From Mycolicibacterium confluentis (lineage in GTDB: Bacteria > Actinomycetota > Actinomycetes > Mycobacteriales > Mycobacteriaceae), in the NCBI RefSeq assembly GCF_010729895.1, contig NZ_AP022612.1, forward strand, positions 1,550,001 through 1,614,000: 64,000 bases of DNA, in the 5' to 3' direction. The position numbers were made by a program, and so were the translations under genes. A model generated the notes under the pieces. It ran no database searches. It was given only the letters and a program-made list of their open reading frames with translations, and was not told the origin of the DNA. Positions 18,301 to 35,419 of the stretch are shown here, piece by piece. Each line of letters starts with the position of its first letter. Position 1 is the stretch's first letter.

Positions 18301-18812
18301 AGCGACTCACCGCCGCGGTGGCCGGATTGGTTCCGCCGCATATGGTTCCGGACGTCCTCGAAATCGTCGAGACCATCCCGTTCACCGTCGGCGGCAAGAT
18401 CGATCGTCGCGCCGCGGCCGACCTGCTGGTCCAGGCCGCCCAGCGGCGTGGGAGCGAGCACACCGCGACCCACGTGGCGCCTTCGACACCCCTGGAACGT
18501 GCGCTGGCCGACATCATCTCGAACCTGCTGCGCGTCGAGGCGCTCAGCGTCGATGACGACTTCTTCGGCCTCGGTGGCGATTCTGTGCTGGCCACGCAGT
18601 TGGTGGCGCAGATCCGGGCCTGGCTCGACACCCCGACGGTGATGGTCGCCGACATCTTCGCCGCGCGCACGGTCGGGGGTCTCGCGACACTCCTGCAGGA
18701 CCGCGAACCCGGCAGCGATCGGCTGGTGCAGGTCGCCGAGGTCTATCTCGAGGTGCTGGAGATGGAACACAGCGAAGTGGTGTCCGCACTCGACGCGTCG
18801 GTGGCGTCATGA
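15321..18812 (+). CDS. mbtB: phenyloxazoline synthase (NRPS: ArCP-Cy-A-PCP)
   Basis: 1,163 residues. Start chosen at GTG 15321 because GGGAGGA (15308-15314) lies six bases before it. Domains: aryl carrier with Ser39 in SGLDSIRMM; heterocyclisation domain about 95-525 with FPLAPIQHALWLG and DMSAADAVS (DxxxxDxxS) in place of the condensation HHxxxDG; adenylation about 545-1035 with LFTSGSTGEPKG, GGATETAIHN, YRTGDLARY and VGGKIDR; carrier with Ser near 1088 in GLGGDSVLA. It joins the aryl cap to Ser/Thr and cyclises to the oxazoline. M. tuberculosis MbtB (about 1,414 residues) carries a C-terminal thioesterase that is absent here; the next gene supplies it separately. The two genes overlap by four bases. 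Confidence 0.93.
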   Translation: MGRAATSSLTVQEQVAELLGISPDALDPDADLIASGLDSIRMMSLSGRWRRQGIDINFALLAENPTVAAWTQLVTERSGDSESPQAPEPQDSPEEGDTFPLAPIQHALWLGRNEEQALGGVAPHLYVEFDGEGVDPGQLRVAAAALARRHPMLRVEILPDGTQRITDRTLPVEIVDLRDEDETTVPQRLEEIRDAKSHQILHGEVLQIALTLLPQGRTRLHVDMDMSAADAVSYRNFMADLAVFYRGDDLPDLGYTYREYRAALTASAPVSDEDRRWWAERVPHLPEPPSPPLVPASEQANPRRNTRRWHFFDADVREALFAAAHRRGVTPAMAIAASYAGTLARWSTSAHFLLNLPMFGREPFHPDVEKLVGDFSSSLMLDVDLTAAPTAADRARVLQQSLHASAGHSSYSGLSVLRDLTRHRGLPTLAPFVFTSAIGLGDLFAGDVTDQFGACVWHISQGPQVLLDAQATPYDGGLLINWDVREDAFRPGVADAMFAHHVAELIRLAHDDSAWEALDTSAAPEEQLAVRAALNDTHPGSSEALHDGFFRAAEQQPDAPAVYSGLGDLTYGQLREQVLAVTATLRERGAGRGDTVAVMGPKTAEQIPALLGIHAAGAVYLPIGVDQPADRAQRILAGAGVHSALFCGPRTAAMDDLPVPALTVAEAVEQGRYRAAETAPAVTDPHDVAYVLFTSGSTGEPKGVDVTHDAAMNTVEFINDHFEIGRHDRCLALSTLECDISVLDIFGMLRAGGSIVVVDEDQRRDPDAWARLIRDHDVTVLHWLPGWLEMLVAVNPELPSVRVVPTGGDWVRTEMVRALRAQAPHARIAGLGGATETAIHNTWYEVTDLPAGAAVPLGRPLPNNTCRVVAPDGTDCPDWVPGEFWVGGRGVAAGYRRRPELTAEKFVEQGGVRWYRTGDLARYLPDGTLEFVGRADHRVKISGYRVELGEVEGALNRLPFVDGAVAAVVPAAGDATREQLTALVRVTDPQATPQRLTAAVAGLVPPHMVPDVLEIVETIPFTVGGKIDRRAAADLLVQAAQRRGSEHTATHVAPSTPLERALADIISNLLRVEALSVDDDFFGLGGDSVLATQLVAQIRAWLDTPTVMVADIFAARTVGGLATLLQDREPGSDRLVQVAEVYLEVLEMEHSEVVSALDASVAS

Positions 18813-19539
18813 CCACCGGTGTGGACTTCCCGTCCTGGATCAAACAGTTCCCCGGCACCGCACCGGGTGCGACCGTGATCTTCCCGCACGCGGGAGGTGC
18901 GGCCGCTGCCTACCGTGGATTCGCTAAGGTTCTGTCGGACAACGAAACTCCCGCGATCATCGTGCAGTACCCGCAGCGCGCCGACCGGCTCACGCACCCC
19001 GCGGTCGGCACCGTCGGGGAGATCGCGGAACAGCTGTTCGGCGCCGGTGACTGGTCCGGTGCCGCGCCGCTGACCCTGTTCGGGCACTGCATGGGTGCGG
19101 TCGTGGCGTTCGAATTCGCACGCATCGCCGAGGCCCGCGGCGTCGAAGTCCGTGCGCTGTGGGCGTCGGCCGGGCAGGCCCCGTCGACCGTCACCGAGGG
19201 ATTCCCACTGCCGAGCACCGACGCCGAGGTGCTCGCCGACATGATCGACCTCGGCGGCACGAATCCCGTCCTGCTCGAGGACGAGGATTTCGCCGAACTG
19301 CTGATGCGCGCCGTCAAGGCGGACTACCGCGCGCTGAGCACCTATTCCTGTGCCCCGGACGTCACGATCCGCGCCGACATCCACGCCCTCGGCGGCAGTG
19401 CGGATCACCGCACCAGGAGGGAGTGGCTGGACCGCTGGGAATCCCACACCACGGGCCGCTTCACCTGTGAATTCTTCGACGGCGGGCACTTCTACCTCAA
19501 CGACCACCTGAACGCGGTGGCTCAACTGGTGGGCAGAAC

Positions 19540-19543
<4 letters not shown>
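18809..19543 (+). CDS. mbtT: stand-alone type II thioesterase of mycobactin synthesis, Cys nucleophile
   Basis: 244 residues, ATGA overlap with mbtB. Alpha/beta-hydrolase of the NRPS/PKS external thioesterase class: FPHAGGAAAAYRGFA near 28-42 (oxyanion region), LFGHCMGAVVAFEFAR with the nucleophile elbow, GGSADHRT with the likely Asp, and DGGHFYLNDH with the catalytic His. The nucleophile position is Cys94 (TGC 19088-19090) instead of the usual Ser in GHSMG. In M. tuberculosis the equivalent domain is fused to MbtB. Probable roles are editing of misprimed carriers or product hydrolysis. The gene sits inside the mbt operon with overlapping codons on both sides. Confidence 0.85.
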
Positions 19544-20834
<1,291 letters not shown>

Positions 20835-20838
<4 letters not shown>

Positions 20839-23734
20839 CGCGCGCCGAAACAGGGCCCGACGGGCGCACCCCCGTGCTGATCAGCGCCCACGTCGAGGAC
20901 CTGATGGCGCGTGACGCCGCGGCCATCCACCGCTTCCTCGACACCGACCGTGGCCGCACCGCGAGCGTGGTTGACGTCGCGGCGCATCTGCTGCGCACCC
21001 GCCGAATCCGGCGGCATCGAACCGTGATTCGCGCCGCCGACCGTGACGAACTCCGCGCCGGTCTGGTTGCCGCAGCCAACGGCGCCGAACATCCGCTGGT
21101 GTCCCACTCGTCGGCGAGTCGACCGCCGCGGGTAGCGTTCGTCTTCCCCGGCCAGGGCGGTCAACACCCCGGTATGGGCGCCGACGCCCACCGGCACCTG
21201 CCCGGCTACCGCGACGCGGTCGACGAGTGTGTCGCGGCGTTCGCGGCCGCCGGACACGCGACGCCGCTGCGCTACCTGACCGAGGTCGACGCCCCGGAGT
21301 CGTTCTCCGAGATCGAGATCCAGGGCGGCCAGTTCGCCCACGCGGTGGGCCTGGCGGCCGCCTGGCGCAGTCACGGCGTGACCCCGGATCTCACGGTCGG
21401 GCACAGCCTCGGTGAGATCGCCGCGGCCTACGTCGCGGGAACGATGGACCTCACCGATGCCGTGACGGTCGTCGCGGCCCGCGCGGGTGTGGTCGACCGA
21501 CTCACCGGCTCCTACGCCGTCGCGGCCCTGGGCATCACGGCCGACGCCGCACGCGCACTGATCGAAGACATCCCGGGCTGGCTCGAACTCTCGGTGATCA
21601 ACGCCAGTGCGGCGGTCGCCGTCTCGGGTGACGCCGACGCCGTCGCTGCTGCGGTCGAACGGGTCCGGGCCGACGGCCGACTCGGCACCGGGATCACGGT
21701 CAACTTCCCCGTTCACACCAGCGTGCTCGAGCCCCTTCGGGACTGGGTGCAGGGGCAACTTCCCGCCGCGCAGTTCTCCGAGAGCGCCGTCCAGTTCGTC
21801 GGCGGCACCACCGGCGCCGTCGTCGCCCCCGGCACCGGGTTCGTCGACTACTGGTACGCCAACCTGCGCCACACCGTCCGATTCGACCACGCCGTGCAGG
21901 CCGCGATCGACTGCGGCGCAGGCGTCTTCGTGGAGCTGTCGAGCCACCCGGCGCTGCTGCACGCGATCGCCGAGCGTGCGGGCGAGGCGGTGCTGGCCGG
22001 AACGGGACATCGAGACCACCCGTTGCCGCAGCAGTTGGCGGCCAACATCGCCGCGGTCGCCGTGGCCGACCCGACCTACGTGTGGCGTGAGTTCGTCACC
22101 AACGGAGTCCCATTGCAGGGGTTCCCCAACGCCCCGATGCGCGCCGGGAAGCTCTGGGCACAGCGGGAACCGCTGCCCCCGGTGACCGGTTTGACCGTGA
22201 CCGCGGAGTCGTGGCTGCCGCTGCCCACTCCCGCACCCCGAGACCGGCCCACGGTGGCGGTGCTGCCTCTCGGCAACCCCACGTCGTTGGCGCACGGACT
22301 GAACACGGTGCTCGGCGGCGCTACGCCTGAGGGCGCCGAGATCCTGGTCGTGGTGGCTCCCGACCACGGGGACTCCGACGTCCCCGAGGCCGCCGTGGCG
22401 CTCGCGAAGCTGGTCCAAGACGGACTGCTGCGCTACGTCGACCAGATCGGCCCGTCCTGCCGACAGGTGTGGCTCGTCACCGTCGGCGCCGAGCAGACCG
22501 GCATCGCCGACCCAAAGCCTTCGCCTGTCGCGGCAGCGCTTGCCGCCGTGCACCGCAGCCTGGGCTTCGAACACCCCGATCAGACGTTCCACCATCTCGA
22601 CACCGTGCCCGGCGTCCCCGCCGAGGTCGTGCTCGACGTCGTGCGGACCGGCGGGGGAGAGCTTGCGCTGCGGCACGTCGACGGCCGTCCCCAGTTGTAT
22701 CGCCGCGACCCCAAGGCGTTCACCGCCTCCAGCGTCACGGCGCCGGACCTCGCGCTGGGCGGCGGCCTGCTCGACGAGGTCGTCATCACCGGCGGCGCGG
22801 GCGCCATCGGCCTGCAGTACGCCCGCCACCTCGCCGAACGGGGTGCGCGCCGGATCGTGCTGCTGAGCCGACGCGCCGTGGACCCCACGGTGTGTGCGGC
22901 GCTCACCGAGGCCCACGGCACCGAGGTGGTCTCGGTGCCGTGCGACATCACCGACGCGGCGCAGTTGGGCGCGGCCGCAGCACAGTTCGGTGGACAGGGC
23001 GCCTCGCTGATCGTGCACTGCGCTGGCCTCGCACGGTTCGGGACCGGCGATCACCTCGATACGACGGCCTTCATCCAGGCATTGAGTGCCAAGGTGATCG
23101 GCGCCGTGAGGATCGCGGAGATGTGGCCGCACCGCCCCGAGAGCCGAATGCTGCTGTGTTCCTCGATGTCTGGGGTGTGGGGCGGACACGGCCACGCCGC
23201 GTACGCCGCGGCCAACCGAATGCTCGACGTCGTCGCTCATCGGGTGCGGGCGACGGGGCGTCGCTGTGTGTCGGTGCGGTGGGGTCTGTGGGGTGACGGC
23301 GGCATCGTCGACGCCGCCGAGGTCGCCAACATCGAACGCTCCGGCCTGCGGCAGATGCCCGCCGAGCAGGCCATCGCGGCCAGCCTGCGCGACCATACGG
23401 TGGATCCGCTGGTGCTCGCGGCCGACCCCGAACGCCTCCGCATCTTCCTCGACAGCCTCGATGCACCGGTTCCCGCATCCGCCGCGGAGCCCGCTGCGCC
23501 GGCAGCCGATCTGAGCACCGCCGACACCGTGCGCGCCGAACTCGCTGCGGTGCTGAGCCTTCCCGATCCGGACGTCCTCGACCTGAACGCATCGCTGTTC
23601 GACTTGGGCGTCGACTCGCTGCTTGCGCTGGATCTGCGCAAGCGGCTGAACCGCGTCATGGGGCGCACAGTCGGCCTGGCCCGCCTGCTCGGCGGGATCA
23701 CCGGCGCTGAACTCGTGTCCGACCTGGAGAGAAA

Positions 23735-23738
<4 letters not shown>
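20835..23738 (+). CDS. mbtD: mycobactin polyketide synthase (AT-KR-ACP)
   Basis: 967 residues from GTG 20835, which overlaps the mbtC stop (GTGA); the frame stays open further upstream but that part only shadows mbtC. Domains: acyltransferase about 95-400 with [13 protein letters not shown] and active-site [12 protein letters not shown]; ketoreductase about 640-830 with [12 protein letters not shown] and [13 protein letters not shown]; carrier near 930 with Ser in [12 protein letters not shown]. There is no KS and no dehydratase, which fits production of a beta-hydroxy unit in partnership with MbtC. Size is close to M. tuberculosis MbtD (about 1,000). Confidence 0.92.
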
Positions 23739-28935
<5,197 letters not shown>

Positions 28936-28939
<4 letters not shown>

Positions 28940-31900
28940 CCGTTTCGCAGGCAGGCGGGTCGGCCCCGGCCATCGAGGACGTCATCGCGCTCAGCCCCCT
29001 GCAACAGGGGCTGTTCTCGATGACGATGCTCGCCGGCGCGGAGTCCGACGCCGGGCCCGACCCCTACGTCATCGCGATGGCCGCCGACGTCACCGGCGTC
29101 CTCGACGTCGCGCTGCTGCGCGAGTGCGCCGAAGCAATGCTGGTGCGGCATCCCAACCTGCGGGCCAGCTTCTTCCGGGGCAACCTCAGCCGCACCGTGC
29201 AGGTCATCCCCTCGAAGGTCGACCTGCCGTGGACGACGGTGCGTGTCGACACCGCGGAGGAGGCCGCGGCTGTCGAGGCGGCTGAGCGGGCCCGCCCGTT
29301 CGACCTCGAACACGGTCCGGCCCTGCGATTTCTGCTGATCGAACTGCCGCAGGCCCGGTGGCGCCTGGCGGTCATGGCGCACCACATCATCATCGACGGG
29401 TGGTCGCTGCCACTGTTCGTCGGTGAACTCATCACGCTGTATCGCGCGGGCGGGGACCCGGCGGCGCTGCCGTCGTCACCGCGGCTCTACCGCGACTACA
29501 TCGGCTGGCTGGCCGGCCGTGACGAGCAGGCCAGCCGGGCCGTGTGGCAGCGCCACCTGGCCGGCCTGACCGGGCCGACCCTGCTGACGCCCGCGCTCAC
29601 CGACGTGGAACCGGCACCGGGGCTTCCGCAGCGCACCGAGGTCTGCCTCGACGCCGAGGCGACCCGCAGGCTTGTCGACGCGGCCCGCGGGCACCGAGTC
29701 ACCCTCAACACCCTGGTGCAGATGGCCTGGGCCACCGTTCTTTCGGTGTTCACCGACCGCGACGACGTGGTGTTCGGGATGACGGTGTCCGGGCGCCCCG
29801 ACGAGTTGTCCGGGGTCGAGACCATGGTGGGCCTGTTCATCAACACTGTGCCCCTGCGGATTCGGTTGGACCCGCGGCGCAGCACCGGCGAGCAGTGCAC
29901 CGACCTGCAGCGTGAAGCCGCGACCCTGCGTGAGCACAGCCACCTCTCGCACGCCGACCTGCGCGCCATCGCGGGCGTGGGGGAGATGTTCGACAGCCTG
30001 CTGGTGTACGAGAACTTCCCGCCGGGCGGCCTGGTCGGCGGCGGCGAGTTCACGGCCAACGGGGCGACGTTCGCGCCCGCGGCCCTGGAGAGCCTGTCGC
30101 ACTTCCCCGTGACCATCGCGGCGCACATGACCCACGATGAACTCACGGTGCTCGTCGAAATCCTCGACGGCGCACTGGGGGCCGTCAGCCCGCAGGACCT
30201 GGGCGAGCGCGTCATCGCCACCGCGCAGGCGCTGGTCGACTCGTGGGATCGGCCGCTGCGCGAGATCCTGACGCTCTCGGAGGACGAGGCTGACCGGATC
30301 CGGCGCGCGGCGCTGCCGCGGCCACACACCGACGGCGCCACCAGCATTCACGCCCGCTTCACCGACATCGCCCGAAGCGCACCGGATTCCGTCGCGCTGA
30401 GTTTCGACGGCGGCCACCTGAGCTACGCCGAACTCGACGCGTTGACCGACCGGATGGCCGCTCACCTGCAGTCACGCGGTGTGCGCGCCGAGACCCCGGT
30501 CGCGATCAGGCTGCCGCGCGGCCCGCAGTACGTCATCACCATGTTCGCGGTGCTCAAGGCGGGCGGCATGATCGTTCCGCTGGATCCCGCCATGCCCGAC
30601 GAGCGCGTCGCCGACATCCTCGGGCAGAGCGGCGCCGAGGTGGTCGTCGATGAGGACTGGCCCCACACCGACGACCTGCCCGACGGTTGGCGCGCCGCCG
30701 ACGTCGCACCCGACAGTGCGGCCTACGCCGTGTTCACCTCCGGCACCACCGGAAAACCCAAGGGCGTCATCGGCACTCACCGGGCCGTGCTGGCCTACGC
30801 GGCCGACCACGCCGCCCACGTGCTGCGGCCCGCAGCGGCCCGCGTGGGCAGGCAGCTGCGCATCGCGCACGCCTGGTCATTCACATTCGACGCGGCCTGG
30901 CAGCCCCTGGCCGGGCTGCTCGACGGGCACAGCGTGCACATCGTCGGCGACGACGTGCAGCGTGACGCCGAGGGACTGGTCGAGGTCATCGACCGGCACG
31001 GCGTCGACATGATCGACACCACGCCGTCGATGTTCGCCCAGTTGGCCAACGTGGGACTGCTGTCCCGCGTACCGCTGGTGGTCCTGGCGCTCGGCGGTGA
31101 GGCGATCGGCGTGAGCACCTGGGCGTTGATCCGCCAGGCGTGCGCCCGCACGGGTATGACGGCCTTCAACTGCTACGGCCCCACCGAGGCCACTGTCGAG
31201 GCCGTGGTCGCCGCGATCGCCGACAACGCCCGGCCCACGATCGGCCGCCCCACCGCGGGCACCGGCATGCACATCCTGGACTCCTGGCTGCGTCCCGTGC
31301 CCGACGGCGTCCAGGGGGAGCTCTACCTGACTGGGGAGCAATTGACCCGCGGCTACCTGGGCCGGCCCGGTGAGACCGCGAGCCGGTTCGTCGCCGACCC
31401 CGTCACGCCCGGGGCCCGGATGTACCGCACCGGCGATCTGGTGCGGCGCGCCGCGGACGGCACACTGCAGTATCTGGGCCGCTCCGACGATCAGGTCAAG
31501 ATCCGCGGCTATCGCGTCGAACCCGGCGAGATCGTCGCGGCGCTGCTGACCCACCCCGCGGTGCAGACCGCGCACGTCGTGGTGCGTGCGCAGCGCAGCG
31601 GGCCGCGCCTGGTCGCCTACGTCGGCACCGGCGGCGCCGACCTGCCGGTGGGCGAGGTGCGGAACATGTTGTCCGGCAGGCTTCCCCGCTACCTGGTGCC
31701 CCACCACATCGTGGTGCTCGACGAGTTGCCGTTGACGTCGCACGGCAAGGTCGACGAACGGGCGCTGGCCGCCGTGGGTGGCATCTCCGACACCGAGGCG
31801 GTCACGGCGCCCGAGACCGAGACCGAGAAGGTGCTGGCGGAGGTCGTCGGCGAACTGTTGGAGACCACGGCCGTCGATGTCACGGCGGATCTGCTGGCGC

Positions 31901-33324
31901 TGGGCCTCGACAGCATCGTCGCGCTGTCGGTGGTACAGGCCGCGCGCCGGCGCGGGCTGTCGCTGCGCGCCCGGCTGATGCTGGAATGCGGGTCCATTCG
32001 CGAACTCGCCGCCGCGGTCGATGCCGAAAGTCTGCTCGACGCCTCGCCCGAGGATGCGCAGGAGCGCGGCCCGATCCCGGTGCTGCCCAACGTGCACTGG
32101 CTCCACCAGCACGGCAGCCCGCGGCGGTTGGCGCAGACCGAGGCGATTCGGTTGCCGCACGGCACCACCGGGGAGCAGTTGCGGGCGTCGCTCGCGGCCA
32201 TCGTCGACGGACACGAGATCCTGCGCAGCCGACTCGACCTCGACACCATGTGCTTCGTCCCGCACGAACCGGCCGAGATCCTCGAGGAGGTGACGGTCAC
32301 GGGAGACCTCGTCGAGGCCGCCACCGAGTACACCCGTCGCAGCGTGGAAAGCCTTGACCCGCAACAGGGCCGGATGCTGGCCGCGGTGTGGCTGCGTGAT
32401 TCCGACGGCCCCGGTGTGCTGCTGCTGACCGCCCACGTGCTGGCCCTGGACCCGGCGTCATGGCGTGTGCTGGTCGGCGAGTTGGACGCCGGATGGCATG
32501 CCTTGGCGGGTGGGCACCAGCCCGTGGTGGTGCGCGAGCAGACCAGCTACCGGAGGTGGTCGCAACTGCTGGCAGAGCGGGCCGCGAACCTGGACACGTG
32601 CGACTTCTGGCTCGCCCAACTCCAGGGCCCGGACCCCGACCTGGGGGCGCGCCGGGTCCTCCCGGACACCGACCGGGCCCGCGATCTGCACGTCAGCGTG
32701 TCCGTGAGCGATCCCGACACCACCGCGCGACTGCTCGCGTCGGACAGGTCGACGCCCGACCTGCTGGCGCTGGCCGCGGCCCGAACCGTGACGGCCTGGC
32801 GGGCGCAACGTGGGCAGCCGACACCGACGCCCCTGCTGGCCGTGGAGACACACGGCCGGGCCGAGGCCGTCATCGACCCCGGTGGTGACCTCGACACCGG
32901 CGAGACGGTCGGGCTGTTCAGCGCCATCCATCCGATTCGTGTGGACCCGGAGCAGGGACCGCCCGACATCGACGGCGACGGCATCGATTTCGGTCTGCTG
33001 CGCTATCTGCGGCCCGACACCGCCGAACGCCTCGGCGCCCACCCCGAACCGCAGGTGATGCTGAACTACCTCGGCCGCACCGAGATCGTGGCCGGCGGCG
33101 GTGCGCTGCTGGACCGTTCGCTGCTGGTGGGGGCGTCACTGCTGCCCGAACCCGAGCTGGCTGTGCTGCACGAACTCACGATCACCGCCGCGGTCATGCT
33201 CGACCAGGCCGGGGCGGCCGTGCTGGCCACGCAGTGGCGGGCCCTGCCCGAGATCCTGTCCGACGACGACATCACGGCTCTGCAGACGCTGTGGCAGAAC
33301 GCGATACGAGAGGTTGCCTCATGA
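28936..33324 (+). CDS. mbtF: NRPS (C-A-PCP-E-like), terminal lysine/caprolactam module
   Basis: 1,462 residues from GTG 28936 (GTGA overlap with mbtE), the same size as M. tuberculosis MbtF. Domains: condensation about 15-450 with [14 protein letters not shown]; adenylation about 475-960 with [34 protein letters not shown] and LTSHGKVDE; carrier Ser near 990 in [10 protein letters not shown]; and an epimerase-like domain about 1040-1455. In that last domain the expected HHxxxDxxSW reads [10 protein letters not shown], so the second His is Val. The domain is therefore unlikely to epimerise and may act in release of the terminal lysine as the seven-membered caprolactam. Confidence 0.92.
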
Positions 33325-34625
33325 CCGGCACACTGGCGATCATCGGCGCCGGCCCCAAGGCCGTCGCCGTCGCGGCCAAGGCCGCCGTGCTGCGCGACAT
33401 GGGCATACCGGTACCGCAGGTGCTCGCGGTGGAACGCACCGCGGTCGCGGCCAACTGGCAGTCCAGCGGAGGCTGGACCGACGGCAACCACAGGCTGGGC
33501 ACCGGACCCGAGAAGGACGTCGGCTTCCCCTACCGGTCGACGGTGGCGCCGCGACGCAATGCCGAACTCGACGACGCGATGCTGCGACACAGTTGGCAGG
33601 CCCACCTCGTGGCCACCGGGCAGTTCGCCGAATGGGTGGACCGCGGTCGACCCGCGCCCGCACACCGCAAGTGGGCGCAGTACCTGCGCTGGGTTGCCGA
33701 CAACGTCGGCATGGACGTCGTCCGCGGCGAGGTCACCAGCATGGGCGTCGACGGCAGTCGTTGGGCACTGCGCACCGAGATGGACACCGAGTCCACCACG
33801 ATCAACGCCGACGCCGTCATGGTCACCGGGCCCGGTCAGGCCGAACGGTCGATCCTGCCGGGCAACCCGCGCGTGTTGTCGATCGCGCAGTTCTGGCACC
33901 GGGCCTCCGCACACGAGCGGATCACGGCCGAGCGAGTCGTCGTGATCGGCGGCGGCGAGACAGCCGCGGCCATCCTCAACGAGCTTTTCGCACACCGGGT
34001 GTCGACCATCACGGTGATCTCACCGCAGGTGACGCTGTTCACGCGCGGTGAAGGGTTCTTCGAGAACACGCTGTTCTCCGACCCCACCAACTGGTCTGGG
34101 CTCACGCTGGCCGAGCGCAGGGACGCGATCGCGCGCACCGACCGCGGCGTGTTCTCGTCGCGTGTGCAGGATGCGCTGCTGGCCGACGACCGCATCCGGC
34201 ATCTGCGCGGACGGGTCGCCCACGCCGTCGCCCGTGACGAACAGATCCGCCTGACCCTGCACACCGACCGGGCGGGGGAGTCATTGGAGACCGTGCACGG
34301 TTTCGACCTCGTCATCGACGGGTCCGGCGCCGACGCGCTGTGGTTCACCGACCTGTTCACCCAGGATGCGCTCGACCTCATCGAACTGAGCCTCGGCGGT
34401 CCCATGACCGGCGAGCGCCTGCAGGAGTCCATCGGCTACGACCTCGCCGTCGAGGGGCTGTCGCCGAAGTTGTTTCTGCCCAACCTGTCCGGCCTCAACC
34501 AGGGGCCGGGTTTCCCCAACCTCAGCTGTCTGGGCCTGCTCTCCGACCGAGTGCTGGGCGCCGACCTGACCGAATCCGCCGACCGCAACAGCAGGAGAAG
34601 TCATGAGCACCAACCCCTTCGATGA
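33321..34625 (+). CDS. mbtG: lysine N6-hydroxylase of mycobactin synthesis
   Basis: 434 residues, ATG 33321 in ATGA overlap with mbtF. Flavin monooxygenase of the siderophore N-hydroxylase type: FAD-binding [18 protein letters not shown] at 3-20, an ERTAVAANW segment, the NADPH-binding [14 protein letters not shown] near 210, and a C-terminal [18 protein letters not shown] stretch. It hydroxylates the lysine side-chain nitrogens that form the two hydroxamate iron ligands. Length matches M. tuberculosis MbtG (431). Confidence 0.92.
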   Translation: MTGTLAIIGAGPKAVAVAAKAAVLRDMGIPVPQVLAVERTAVAANWQSSGGWTDGNHRLGTGPEKDVGFPYRSTVAPRRNAELDDAMLRHSWQAHLVATGQFAEWVDRGRPAPAHRKWAQYLRWVADNVGMDVVRGEVTSMGVDGSRWALRTEMDTESTTINADAVMVTGPGQAERSILPGNPRVLSIAQFWHRASAHERITAERVVVIGGGETAAAILNELFAHRVSTITVISPQVTLFTRGEGFFENTLFSDPTNWSGLTLAERRDAIARTDRGVFSSRVQDALLADDRIRHLRGRVAHAVARDEQIRLTLHTDRAGESLETVHGFDLVIDGSGADALWFTDLFTQDALDLIELSLGGPMTGERLQESIGYDLAVEGLSPKLFLPNLSGLNQGPGFPNLSCLGLLSDRVLGADLTESADRNSRRSHEHQPLR

Positions 34626-34806
34626 CGAGAACGGCACCTTCCACATTCTCGTCAACGACGAGGAGCAGCACAGCCTGTGGCCCGCGTTCGTCGAGGTGCC
34701 CGCGGGGTGGGCAGTGGTGTTGAGCGAGGCCTCTCGGGCCGACGCGCTGGCCTACGTCGAGCAGAACTGGGCCGACATCCGGCCGCGCAGCCTGCGGGCC
34801 GGCTAA
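34603..34806 (+). CDS. mbtH: MbtH, NRPS adenylation-domain activator
   Basis: 67 residues, the founding MbtH family fold: [19 protein letters not shown] and [11 protein letters not shown] contain the invariant N-E-SLWP, GW and DIRP elements. It binds adenylation domains (here MbtB, MbtE and MbtF) and makes them soluble and active. ATG 34603 follows an AGGAGA site and overlaps the 3' end of mbtG by 23 bases. It is the last gene of the mbtB-H operon; a long inverted repeat follows about 65 bases later. Confidence 0.95.
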   Translation: MSTNPFDDENGTFHILVNDEEQHSLWPAFVEVPAGWAVVLSEASRADALAYVEQNWADIRPRSLRAG

Positions 34807-34871
34807 CGCCACCCCCGCTCACCGCGCCAGCATCGCCGGGGCCCCACCGCCAGGGCTCCCGCCGCCTCGAA

Positions 34872-34923
34872 AATGTGCGGAATTGCATGCATTTCGCCGG
34901 AATTCCCTGCAATTCCGCACATT
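34872..34923. repeat. 16-bp perfect inverted repeat between mbtH and a convergent gene
   Basis: AATGTGCGGAATTGCA at 34872-34887 is exactly complementary to 34908-34923, with a 20-base AT-richer centre. It lies between convergent genes, so it could stop both transcripts, but the AT-rich arms and absence of a U-tract are also compatible with an operator or an extragenic palindrome. Confidence 0.6.
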
Positions 34924-34955
34924 AGTCGGCGCAGTGAGAGCGGCGGCAGAACCAG

Positions 34956-35270
34956 CTACCCCGCCTGCGGGGCCAGCATGTCCATGTCGAACAACCGGGC
35001 GTGCAGCACCGTGCGGTTTCGCAGCGCGGCCCGCACCGCGCGGTGCAGGCCGTCCTCGAGGTAGACGATGCCCTGCCACTTCACGGCGTGTGGGAACAGA
35101 TCGCCATAGAACGTCGAATCCTCCGACAGCAGCCGGTCCAGGGCTAGGACGGTCGTCGTGGTGACGATTTCGTCGAGCCGGAGCTGGCGGGGCGGAATCT
35201 GTGACCAGTCGCGGTAGGAGAGGCCGTGCTCGGGGTAGGGCTTGCCGTCGCGGACACCCTTGAAGATCAT
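34956..35270 (-). CDS. conserved mycobacterial protein (Rv2375-like)
   Basis: 104 residues with no signal peptide or membrane segment. It closely resembles, from memory, M. tuberculosis Rv2375, which has the same neighbours. VYLEDGLHRAVRAALRN recalls the DGxHR loop of ParB/sulfiredoxin-fold proteins, but the rest is too short to assign a function. ATG 35270; it converges on mbtH and is divergent from hrcA. Function unknown. Confidence 0.75.
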   Translation of the reverse strand: MIFKGVRDGKPYPEHGLSYRDWSQIPPRQLRLDEIVTTTTVLALDRLLSEDSTFYGDLFPHAVKWQGIVYLEDGLHRAVRAALRNRTVLHARLFDMDMLAPQAG

Positions 35271-35364
35271 CGGCAGGTCTCTTCTCGTACGGCCCCCCGG
35301 CTCGAATCGATACCCGAAGGTTAGCCGCCATGGTCGCGCTCCTCAACGCTGCTGGCCACAGACA

Positions 35365-35370
35365 GTAAAA
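35365..35370 (+). promoter_or_regulatory. -10 element of hrcA
   Basis: TAAAAT lies about 50 bases upstream of the hrcA ATG in an otherwise GC-rich intergenic region. No CIRCE-type inverted repeat (TTAGCACTC-N9-GAGTGCTAA) is present nearby, so HrcA does not obviously regulate itself. Confidence 0.45.
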
Positions 35371-35419
35371 TGGACTAACAGAATTGCTGGGATCGATGGG
35401 AAGGACGGGTGCCAGAACA

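Noticed and set aside
35271..35419. CIRCE element upstream of hrcA.
   Set aside because: No TTAGCACTC/GAGTGCTAA inverted repeat could be found.
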